From positions 170,049-234,048 of the forward strand of contig JBNGIO010006284.1 of the NCBI GenBank assembly GCA_049999805.1: 64,000 nt of DNA. The letters run 5' to 3'. Shown here in pieces: positions 55,430 through 64,000 of the stretch. Both the position numbers and the translations under genes were made by a program. Position 1 is the first letter of the stretch; each line of letters opens with the position of its first letter. The notes beneath the pieces are model-generated. The model made no database searches, had not been told where the DNA came from, and was given only the letters and a program-made list of their open reading frames with translations. The DNA comes from Folioceros fuciformis. Its lineage: Eukaryota; Anthocerotophyta; Anthocerotopsida; Anthocerotales.

Positions 55430-56374
55430 CAATCTATCCATGTCTATTTGACAACTTTTATTTTGGCTTCTTCCTTGTGATACTTTCTCTTGTTGCTTGC
55501 ATCTCTAGCATCCTTTTTAATAACCGGGCACTTGAACATCATATGTTGGAGATCAGGACATGTGTTGTGGCATGTGTTTCTCTAGTTTTACCAATTTATA
55601 CAAGATCCGGCAACCCAATTTCATGTTATCCTTTTCTATGATTGTTTTAGACTCTTGAGAATTTAGAAACTTGCTTGATGTGCACGCATGTCTTGTTTGT
55701 GTGATCCAAGGAGAATGTGTCTTTCAAAAGCCTTTGACTTTGATGTATCTACAATCTCTTGAGAGACACACATGCTACCAAGTAAAAGAAAAAAGGTTTC
55801 CATTTATAAATGTGGCAGCTCGCAACTTACTCCTCACTCGCATGCGCAACAGCCACAACTATTCAAATTGCCAAGAACCAATTGAATGCAACCTAAAATC
55901 AATATTGTATCATGTAAAAGTCTCATAAGCTATTATAGCTTGGCCTTGAGCCACCTCATCATTGACCAACAAGCACATGTCAACTTCAACAAGTGCATTC
56001 AGAGTTTCTTAACTATTCTATTGTTGATAGAATAGTTAAGAAGATTGTTGAAACCCTAAACCCAAACAAATATAGGCCAAAATCGAAACTCTTATTTATG
56101 CAAAAATCTCATGAAGTATTACAGCTTGGATTGGCCACTTTTGGACTGGAAAAGTTTGGGCAATAGGTCTAAATTAATCTAGGAAGGTTTGACTTGGTTC
56201 CTTTTCGCTCGAAACAATTTCAAAAGGGGAGCATGTGAAACATAAGTTTTTGGACAAGGGCCTGGAGTAGGTGGTAAGCGACGGGTGCCTGGAGGCTTTT
56301 TGGATTTGTTTAGTTTTGTTTTCATCATAACATCATGGGTGTGGAGCTAAGGGATGGGTAGTGAAGTGAGGAGA
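55430..56374. other. repeat-like intergenic DNA with a perfect hairpin
   Basis: No gene recognised. A perfect 16-bp inverted repeat with a 5-nt loop lies at 56,006-56,042 (TTCTTAACTATTCTAT / ATAGAATAGTTAAGAA), followed directly by AACCCTAAACCC near 56,052. Confidence 0.5.
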
Positions 56375-57060
56375 AAAGAATATACCTATGTACAATCTCT
56401 ACATATGTACAGAAAGTGCCTACTTAGGAAAAGTATCTACATAGGGTAGATGCGAACGTAGAAAGGGTAGCTACATATGTATGTTGGACATCTACTTATA
56501 GGGAAATACCTACTTAGGAAAGATACCTACCGCTACATAGGGCACCCCACTTGTGGAAGGTGCTCACATATGCAAGGTAAACCTATGGAGGGAGTGGTAA
56601 GAAGCCTACCTACGGAGGTCGCCCGAGGAGGCCAACCTAAGAAGAGGACATCCTACCCTATATAAGGAGGGAGGATCATATTGGGAAATGCACTCCAACA
56701 AAGGGAGAGGTTCCTCGAGTTGAAGGACAAGTAAGCCCCTCCTTTACAATCGTTAGAACTCATCTTGCGGGTGGTGGTGAAGGGGTAACCCAAGAGACGA
56801 ACACGAAGGAAAGTTCCGTGGAAACTCGTGGCTACAAGAAAAGGTGGTTGCAATTAACAAAGGAGAGCCTAGCGGCAACTTAGACAACTGATCCCACCCC
56901 CCTCTATAAATAAACCCAGCCACTCTTGGTGGTTGCAATTAACAAAGGAGAGCCTCGCGGCAACTTAGACAACTGATCCTGCCCCCCTCTATAAATAAAC
57001 CCAGCCACTCTCTTTGTGATTCGGGAAAAGGGCAAGAGAAAAAAATCTCTTGGGGTAGCA
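56375..57060 (+). mobile_element. LTR-like segment with TATA boxes
   Basis: Rich in short direct repeats (CTACATATGTA, CCTACTTAGGAAA) with a TATA box in a promoter-like context (CCCTATATAAGGAGGGAGG near 56,653). A second TATA (CTCTATAAATAAACC) lies in a tandem 85-bp duplication. This is the look of a retrotransposon LTR, but no second LTR, primer site or coding part was found, so a solo or partial LTR is an inference. Confidence 0.35.
56843..57012. repeat. 85-bp tandem duplication containing a TATA box
   Basis: Two adjacent units, starting GGTGGTTGCAATTAACAAAG at 56,843 and 56,928, differ at only a few positions. Each contains CTCTATAAATAAACCCAGCC. Confidence 0.92.
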
Positions 57061-57149
57061 CTGATGATCCTAACAATCTCAAGCGGCATGTAATGCAATT
57101 ATGATCCTTGCTAGATTATTGGTAGGTCTTAACTTATAGTATTTCGATA

Positions 57150-57930
57150 GCCATGTGTATTTAAGTTTGTGATGACTAGTATGAGAGAAGGGTAGTCCAC
57201 CACCTCCACCTAAGAGAGGGTTTATATGTGGAGCTATCATGTAAAAAGAGGCTGGACAAAGGAATGAACTGCCTCCTTCTGCACTCTTCTCATGGCGAAA
57301 CCTCATAGTCAGCAAAGCGTAGGACTTTCATTGCTAGTTATATGCCATCACAATGCCTCGTTGTAATTGTGAAAGTGCTTGGCAAAGGGCTTATACTCTT
57401 CCATGGGTGCCCCTGCAAGTCGCTTATTTGTGACCGGTTGTTCTATAAGTTGCTTTGTCGTAGGTGAGTGGCTTTATCCGTGTAACTGTTGGCTTTAGCG
57501 TAGACTTTAGGGACAGACTCTTGGAGGTTCTCGCTAATAATGCGAACACACTGCAATTGGCTAAAGGAAAAACTTGTTGGTTTGGAGCAAACCCCAAGAA
57601 GTTGTATCGGAAGGGTGATTCAAAATATTTAATGAGCCTGAGGATTGTGTCAGAGGAAGGGTGGGGAGTGTGTTTTGTCCGATGAAGAGAAGAAGGGTTT
57701 GTGAGTTTGTCTGGCATCTTGATGGAAGGTCAAGACATGAAGTAGTCTTGTTTATGTCATCAATTGTAGGAGTGCCTGAGATGTTTGGTTAGGATCATCA
57801 TACGGAGGAAGTCAAGTAGAACAGTTCTTAGGTCTAGAAATCGTTAAAAGGAGTCTTGTCAAGAAACGGGAGTTGGGGTAGGGAGCTAAAACTAGGTGCT
57901 GAGAGTATTGGGGTCCTTTGAATGAGGGAT
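57150..57930. repeat. dispersed non-coding repeat, copy 2
   Basis: Same order of shared blocks as 23,900-24,610 (see there). It lies directly next to the 3' end of the copia element. No coding capacity is shared between the copies. Confidence 0.65.
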
Positions 57931-57986
57931 GGTGCTCTCCCAATGCTTGAATGTGGACAAGGAAATATGTGATTGGGAGTGTTAGA

Positions 57987-58187
57987 GTTAGAATTGCATG
58001 CGGAAGCGTCTTCAGCAAAGATGCTATATTAACAATGAATTAAGTGTGTTCACAGGTGGGTTTTTATAAGTGGTCTCGTAAGGGGTGTGTCCTTTCGCTA
58101 GCCTAGCTAACTACCTATACTAATTGCTAGGTCTAGCTGACTAACCATATTGGTATAGAACCAACGTGGTCTGCTATTATTTCTAAC
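57987..58187 (-). repeat. copia 3' LTR
   Basis: 201 bp with a 7-bp terminal inverted repeat (GTTAGAA/TTCTAAC). It is preceded on the element strand by the purine tract at 58,188-58,197. Its body matches 62,979-63,165 with scattered differences and an insertion around GGTGGGTTTTTATAAGTGG. Confidence 0.85.
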
Positions 58188-58430
58188 TCTCCCTCTTAGA
58201 CACGTTGCCGTTCTAAGAGCTTCGAACTAAGAAAAGGAGATCACTACTAAAAGAAACTACCATTGAAGGCTACCATCTTCGGCTCAGCTATCACATCTTC
58301 TTGTCGCACCTGTTGATGCTGAGTCTGTCGTTGACAGCAACTCATGCAGTAGAGCACTAGTCATTACCAAAGCAAAAGCAAGTCTTCAACTTTAGTTATC
58401 TTCGTAGATAATGGAACAAACACAAAAGCC

Positions 58431-61000
58431 TCACCAAATGAGTGATTTGTCTTGCATCACATAGCTACTACAATCTACAAGTCCAAGCTCTTCTTTGTGG
58501 AAACAGCGTTTAAACTTGGGCAAAGACTTCGTCAAAACATTGGTCGTATGACCATCTGTTGATACATACTGTATCTTCACTAAGCCCTTCTCCGCAGCAT
58601 TTCTAACATACTGATGTTGAATCTCAATGTGCTTAGTGCGGGCGTGAAACACAGAGTTAGAAACTAAGGCGATGGTTGACATATTATCACAGTTAATAAG
58701 CGTAGGTCCTACTTGTTGCATACCCAAGTCTTCGCATAACTTCCTTTCCCACTCAGCCTCCTTTGTGGCTTCTGTGAGTGCTTTGTACTCGAACTCCGTA
58801 GAAGATAAAGATATAGAGGCTTGTTTTCTACAAGGCCAATTTACAACAGTGGAGCCGACGAGGAAGCAATAAGCCAATAGACTCTTTTGGGTGTTTGCAT
58901 CAGAAGCCCAATCTGCATCGACAAAGCAAGTCAATTATAGACTCCTTTTGCCACTAGGCTTGTAGCAGAGACCATAGTTAGGAGTACCCTTGAGGTACCG
59001 CATAATTCTTTAAATGCTACCCAGTGATCCCTTACTGGGTTCTCAGAGAATTGGGCAACTCCATTAACAATATTAGATATGTCTGGTCTTGTCCAATTGC
59101 TTAGAAACATGAGAGTGCCAACCGCCATATGATAGCGTACACTCTCCATTTCCTTTTCCTCTTCGTTAGACTGTGGATAAGAAGATGAGGAGAGCTTAAC
59201 ACCAACAGCACTTGGAGTGGTAGTTGCTCGTGCATTCTCCAAGTTGAACCTCTTGAGCATCTCGGCTAAAATATCGACCTTGATGAAGGTAGATTGCACC
59301 AATGGACCTGTCTTTGTGTACGTGCATTCCAAGAATGTATTTAACTTGACCTAGATCTTTCATTCCAAACTCCTTGCTGAGATCAACCTTGATCTAGTTA
59401 ACCAAATCCACATTATTACCGGGGATAACTAAGTCATCCACGTATAATGCTATCAAAACAAGCGAGCTATCCTTTTGTAGCACATAAAGGTTAGTATCGG
59501 CTTCGCTTTGCACGAAGCCAATCTTCTTAAGATAAGAGTCAATTCTCTTGTACCATAGTCGAGGACTTTGTTTGAGCCCATAAGTAGAACGAAGAAGTTT
59601 ACACACCTTTTGCGGGAATCTCTTATCCTCATAATCCTCAGGTTAATCCATGTAGATCTCTTCTTCCAAGTGACCATAGAGGAAAACTGTACAAACGTCC
59701 AGCTGATAGATGTCCAAGTTAAGTTCAGCACATAAAGCAAGGAGCATCCTTATCGAAGCTGCTTTGACGACTGGTGAGTAGACTTGATCGCCTTGATAGT
59801 CGACTCCCTCTTTCTAACTATAGCCCTTGGCCACTAGCCTTGCTATATAACGTATGCGGGGCTCAACCTCTTCAAACTTTGTTTTGAGTACCCACTTGCA
59901 CTTGACAGTAGTCCTTCCTGGGAGTAGATCCACTAACACCCAAGTGTTATTCTTGACTAAAGAGTTATACTCATTGTCAACAATCAGTTTCCACTTGTTA
60001 GCCTCATGTCTAGCATATGCTTCTTGAAGTGTGAGAGGATCTCCCTCTAAAACAACAGAACTCATAGCAAAAGAATAGGCGGCTAGATCAAGATCAGTAT
60101 AACCAGCTTGATTGAATTCCAAGCCAAATGGCTTCTCATTCCAGAGGTGTCTTGGTAGTCTCTAACGCGTAGGGTACCTATGCTCAAGAACAACGACTTC
60201 AGGTCTCGGGGGTGGTGGAGGCGGTAAAGGAACGTCTAGAGCCGCTCCAACATGTATGTCCCCCAAATCCAAAAGCACCTGTCCTTGTGCATCATCCACG
60301 GGACGATCATCTTCCCCCTCTCGAGCAGGACCCGGAAGAATTGGAACTGCTTGAGGTAAAGGAGCCATGTCCCTGGAGCCATGGCAGGGACAAGAACAGC
60401 ACCAGCAGGAAAAGACAAAGGGCTTAAATCAAAGTGAACAAAAATGCCGTCAGTAGAGCTCCAGGGGACTATGGTGGATAGAAGCTGCATCATCATCCTC
60501 ATCCAAAAGCGGACCAGAGGAGAGAATGCTAGCCTCGTCGAAAGTGACAGTCCGAGCATAAACAAGAGTCCGAGTAGCTGCGTCAATCAAATTGTACGCC
60601 TTGCAACCCTCACCATAACCCACAAACACCAACTTCCATGCTCGGGAAGAAAGCTTATCATGGAGCTAGGAGGGGACATAGGCATAAGCAAGAGAGCCAA
60701 AAATGCGCAAATGGGTGATCAAAGGCTTGTACCCATGCTAGCACTCGAAAGGAGTACGGCCAACAACAGACTTGGTCAGTAACCTGTTCTTGATGTAGGC
60801 TGCCGTAGAGACTGCCTCAGCCCAAAAAGACTTAGATAAGCGAGACTAGGCTAACATAGCCCGTATCATGGCCATGAGATCGCCATTGGCCTTCTCAGCA
60901 ACGCCATTCTGAGCAGAAGTGTAGGGAACAGTGAATTGTCTCTAGATCCTATGCGCCTCACAATAGTCTTTACACTGATGGTTGCTGTGTTCTCACCTTT
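58431..61000 (-). pseudogene. copia pol remnant: integrase, reverse transcriptase, RNase H
   Basis: Minus-strand fragments in order: integrase core and C-terminal part at about 61,000-60,450 (QNGVAEKANG, FGSLAYAYV, FVGYGEGCKAYN), with in-frame stops; then the reverse-transcriptase start at 60,122-59,814 (VKCKWVLKTKF, ARLVAKGYS). The reverse-transcriptase core at 59,740-59,394 includes the catalytic ALYVDDLVI box and TYGLKQSPRLWY. RNase H at 58,934-58,431 has DADWASD, SLSSTEFEYKAL and TKHIEIQHQYVRN. At least four frame breaks occur, so the element cannot encode an intact polyprotein. The N-terminal integrase and gag are missing or displaced beyond the inverted LTR at 61,048. Confidence 0.88.
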
Positions 61001-61047
61001 TGTTTCTATGGCCGAGTTGCACACTGGATGCAAGTTGCGGTCACACT

Positions 61048-61203
61048 AGCAGTTAGTATAGGTAATTAGCTAGGCTAGCAAAAGGACACATCCCTTACGA
61101 GACCACCTATAAAAGCCCACCTATGAACACACTTAATTCATTGTTAATATAGCATCTTTGCTTAAGACGCTTCAGCATGCAATTCTAACTTGGTATCAAA
61201 GCA
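61048..61203 (+). repeat. inverted partial copia LTR plus primer-binding site
   Basis: Plus-strand copy of the same LTR, lacking its first ~50 bp, running from AGCAGTTAGTATAGG to AATTCTAAC (61,189). It is followed at once by TTGGTATCAAAGCA, the primer-binding site. It also shows a TATA box (CTATAAAAG, 61,107-61,115). It is therefore a 5' LTR-PBS junction of a second, oppositely oriented copy of this family. Confidence 0.85.
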
Positions 61204-62965
61204 CTCGCCCTATTAAAACTTGACTCAATTCGCCGAACAGTTTCAGCAACATTCACAAGATTAGTGCTGATGTGTGTGATCGACTAACAGAGATTTTGAT
61301 AATGGAGAGAGCGTTGCTCTGGAGCAGAAGCTTGGGCTTGGGCTTCGTTGTACTTGAACTCCTTGTAGGCAGCCTCCAAAGTCTCGAAAGCAGGAGAGGA
61401 CGATCTTGGTTTCTCCTTAACAACTACAACGGCAGGTATTGATGATGTCCCACTGTTGAAATCATGTGTAGAAGGAACACTTCGCATAGCCAAGAGTCGT
61501 CGGAGTTGAGAAGGATCGCCACCAAAATCGCCTCTAATTTCTGTTGGAAAAGAGCCCGAGAAACAATTAACAGGAGCGAAAGAAAAAGAATTAGGGGCAT
61601 CATTCGACGTAATGGAGGTGACACCCGTTTGCGGAACGGGTGCGTCGTTCCGTCGAACGCGTTGCACCCGTTTGGGGGCGTCCCTTATCCAACTTAAGTT
61701 AGATAACGGTTCACTAGCGGGTGTGACCGCCCGCGCGGGCGAACGGCCAAGGCTACGTGGTGTGCCTCCCGCGCGCCCGCGCGCCTTTTGTGGCAAGTGC
61801 CGAACCTCCGAGGTCGGCGAGGATGACGGCTGGCGGGGAGATCGCTGCAGGCACGCCTCCCTAGTAGATGGTGACTTCAGCAGATGGGGCGCCCTGGGGG
61901 CCTGATGAGATCTCGCGCCTCCTCTCTCGTGACGATTGTTGAAACTACTGAGTTTCGATGACGATCAATTCATCATCGCTCTCCGCCAAATCCACAAAAC
62001 TCCTCGGCGATTCACGGTCAGTTGAGGAAACTAGACGCCTGTGGGATCTGAGCCGATCAAGGCGCCCTGGAGAAGGACCTCTCTGTGATGAATTTTGGCT
62101 AGAATCGGGCTGAGATTGAGACAGAGAATCAAATCTTCTGAATTGTTCTTATGCTCTCTGATGTTGACAGATCAAGCGCACTCCTGAGTGAATTGATGCC
62201 ATCTCGGACTAATGAAGATGGAATCTTGCTGGCGGAGACCACGCTTGATCTTGCAGGGTATGGATGAGGGCATCCACCCAATTCTCGCCGAATATCTGGT
62301 AATGGCGAGGTGCTTGAGTGAAGCCAAAACCTCGAGTGACTCTTCGTTGATTGGCGTGCCCATGGGATAGCTCCCTTTCTCTTCAACGTGACGTGCTTGG
62401 GGCTGAGAGCAATGATTCCTTGCCATGTTTGCTGAGATTAGTGGCTAGGAGATAAGAGAATGTAAGATGATCAATATAATAGATGTTACTAGAGAGACCT
62501 CTGTCCATCTTAAGGACCAGGCTACTTGCACCCAATCAAATCCCATAGGCTAGTAGATAGGAAATGAGGCAAGAAAAAAAAAAAGAAAATTGGCTTTCAT
62601 TTTTCTACATCATTTTCTTCCCTTTCCTAAACCTATATGAAAATAGAAGACAATAAAATTTAATTTTTATAAATATAGAAGAACTAAATTCATTGTGAGG
62701 CTTGAGAAAGCTCTTCTATTAAGTCACATTAAGTGACGATGGGGACCTCATCGTAGCTGCCTTTTTGTGGTCATCATCGTAGCTGTCTTTTTGTGGTCAT
62801 CATCGTAGCTGCCTTTTTGTAGTCAAGTAGAACCAATATGCTATCCAAAACAATTTCTTCTAACCATGAGTGAGCAAATGGAGCTTGAAAGGTCCATGGC
62901 TCACCTAAGTAATGATATGTACAAAGTCCAGCCATTGAACCTAGAGACTACGGTAAGAGCCTAGT
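61204..62965. other. non-copia-like segment inside the element, partly GC-rich
   Basis: About 1.76 kb between the inverted PBS (61,203) and the element's own PBS (62,966). It should hold leader and gag but shows no gag zinc knuckle. 61,600-61,900 is strikingly GC-rich (GCCCGCGCGGGCG, GCGCGCCCGCGCG) in an AT-rich element. Minus-strand frames 61,284-61,796 (170 codons) and 62,129-62,426 have coding-like composition but match no family I know. It may be captured host sequence. Confidence 0.4.
62749..62826. repeat. 26-bp tandem repeat, three copies
   Basis: Units CATCGTAGCTGCCTTTTTGT + GGTCAT at 62,749, 62,775 and 62,801, with single-base differences. It is located in the leader region of the copia element. 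Confidence 0.9.
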
Positions 62966-62978
62966 GCTCTGATACCAA

Positions 62979-63165
62979 GTTAGAATTGCATGTGGAAGTG
63001 TCTTAAGCAAAGATGCTATATTAACAATGAATTAAGTGTGTTCATAGGTGGTATCGTAAGGGATGTGTCCTTTTGCTAGTCTAACTAACTACCTATACTA
63101 ATTGCTAGGTCTATCTTACTAACTATATTGATACAGAATCAATGTGGTCTGCTATTATTTGTAAC
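62979..63165 (-). repeat. copia 5' LTR
   Basis: 187 bp. On the element strand it ends CAATTCTAAC, directly followed by TTGGTATCAGAGC. It starts GTTACAAATAATAG, where the 3' LTR has GTTAGAAATAATAG. It differs from the 3' LTR at many positions, including a short deletion, so the insertion is not recent or the ends come from different copies. Confidence 0.85.
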
Positions 63166-63390
63166 TATTAAGTTTTGACTAATGGTCAATAGACCTAGTT
63201 GGGATTTAACTAACCACTAACTCAGGGGAGCAATTTGAGAGATTTGCAACAACCATGATATAGCCACGATAGTTGTGAATGGGTGTTTAGTAGAGATACC
63301 ATACCCACTCGTCCACACCACTTCTACTAAGCAGCACGAGCACGGTAAGGTAAGCAGCTTCGAACAACAAGACGGAACAAAGAGAACAAG

Positions 63391-64000
63391 ACCCCGCTCC
63401 CAAACACATCGTTCAGAACATTCTAAGAGCAGAACGACCTCGCCAGCAGCATCAGAGCCTGCAGGAGTTGCACAATCGCAAAAGGTCACAGTTTGCAGGA
63501 TAAACCGGATGGTAGGAAGGCCAAGTACAGATTTGAAGCGACATGCAAAACAGATATCGAACTACCCACCTCTTTAGCTCCCACANNNNNNNNNNNNNNN
63601 NNNNNNNNNNNNNNNNNNNNNNNNNNNNNNNNNNNNNNNNNNNNNNNNNNNNNNNNNNNNNNNNNNNNNNNNNNNNNNNNNNNNNGGACAATACTGGGAA
63701 CTGGCTTTAGAAAGTCATGAAGTGCACCGGCCATTGCCGCACCGATATTACAATTCCGGTGGAGCCTGGGAACCGCTGACGTCCTCAACCTCCAGCTCCA
63801 GCAGCGCCGCTGTACGGATATGCACGCTTGCAGCAGGGGTGAACACACCAGTCTTCGTAACATGCAAAGCAGAGTCCTCCAACTTCCTCACGCTTTCTGC
63901 AATGTTGGCTATGGAAGCCAGACATTTTGAACTGTTGAAGTCTGGCGTGCAGCTGGCCAATCGCGTCAAGATGGTCCCCACGGGCAACACCAAGAAGCTC
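63391..64000 (-). pseudogene. DUF674 gene, third copy, broken and cut by the window end
   Basis: From 63,391 on it is nearly identical to 53,538 onward (the intact DUF674 copy), including the intron and exon 2. Two nonsense changes are visible. One is in exon 2 (TGCTCTTAG where the intact copy has TGTTCTAGG), which removes the NVLNDVF end. The other is in the zinc-ribbon start, where PEL-Y becomes PEL-stop (TAC to TAA near 63,746). A 6-base deletion lies just beside it. A 100-N gap (63,586-63,685) covers exon 1 sequence that spans 225 bp in the intact copy. The upstream part continues outside the window. Confidence 0.85.

Larger units (their letters stand above)
57987..63165 (-). mobile_element. 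Ty1/copia LTR retrotransposon, decayed and rearranged
   Basis: Minus-strand element bounded by LTRs at 63,165-62,979 (5') and 58,187-57,987 (3'), which share most of their sequence. The primer-binding site TTGGTATCAGAGC (initiator tRNA-Met type) lies next to the 5' LTR at 62,978-62,966. The polypurine tract AAGAGGGAGAG abuts the 3' LTR. The order integrase, reverse transcriptase, RNase H before the 3' LTR is the copia order. LTR ends read GTTAGAA...TTCTAAC in the 3' copy and not the usual TG...CA. No target-site duplication was found. Pol is broken by several stops and frame changes, and an inverted LTR fragment and a GC-rich segment interrupt the 5' half. Confidence 0.88.

Noticed and set aside
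61612-61905. Plus-strand ORF in the GC-rich block of the copia element
   Set aside because: Composition-driven open frame with low-complexity arginine/glycine/proline peptides; no recognised domain.

Overview
The window is nuclear DNA of a land plant. It carries spliced genes with short introns (57-178 bp), eukaryotic tRNA genes without encoded CCA, plant-specific families (PPR-PLS editing factors, DRM1/ARP, DUF674), an LTR retrotransposon, a LINE remnant and plant telomere-type AAACCCTAA motifs. Eight very large PLS-class PPR genes in 35 kb is typical of seed-free plants with heavy organelle RNA editing. The compact introns fit a hornwort or Selaginella-like lycophyte better than a fern or seed plant. 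The species is not proven from this sequence.

Layout. 1-5,044: 3' part of REV3, the DNA polymerase zeta catalytic subunit (+). 5,545-40,924: a PPR block of eight genes, called A to H here. A, B, C, E and G are on the minus strand; D, F and H are on the plus strand. A, B, C, D, G and H form one paralogous subfamily that ends at or just after the E+ motif. E is the only one with a DYW deaminase-type domain. F is a third type with insertions in its L motifs. tRNA-Ala(AGC) and tRNA-Glu(CTC) lie between B/C and C/D, and a DRM1/ARP dormancy-auxin gene lies between D and E. 41,327-44,197: a 13-exon Cdc1/PGAP5-type metallophosphoesterase (+). 44.2-47.7 kb: gene-poor, with tRNA-Ile(AAT). 47.7-54.4 kb: a minus-strand array of DUF674 genes and remnants, with one clearly intact copy (53,520-54,386). 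54.4-57.9 kb: AT-rich repeat DNA, tandem repeats and an LTR-like segment. 57,987-63,165: a decayed Ty1/copia element on the minus strand with an inverted LTR/PBS fragment and a GC-rich segment of unknown origin inside. 63,391-64,000: a third, broken DUF674 copy, cut by the window end.

How it fits together. REV3 (translesion synthesis), the metallophosphoesterase (ER/Golgi GPI-anchor or manganese biology in its family) and DRM1 are ordinary single-copy-like genes. The character of the window comes from two local expansions, PPR editing-factor candidates and DUF674, both of which include broken members and lie among repeats and transposons. Five assembly gaps are present. At least one (46,381) is flanked by a 47-bp identical overlap, so it is probably not a real gap.
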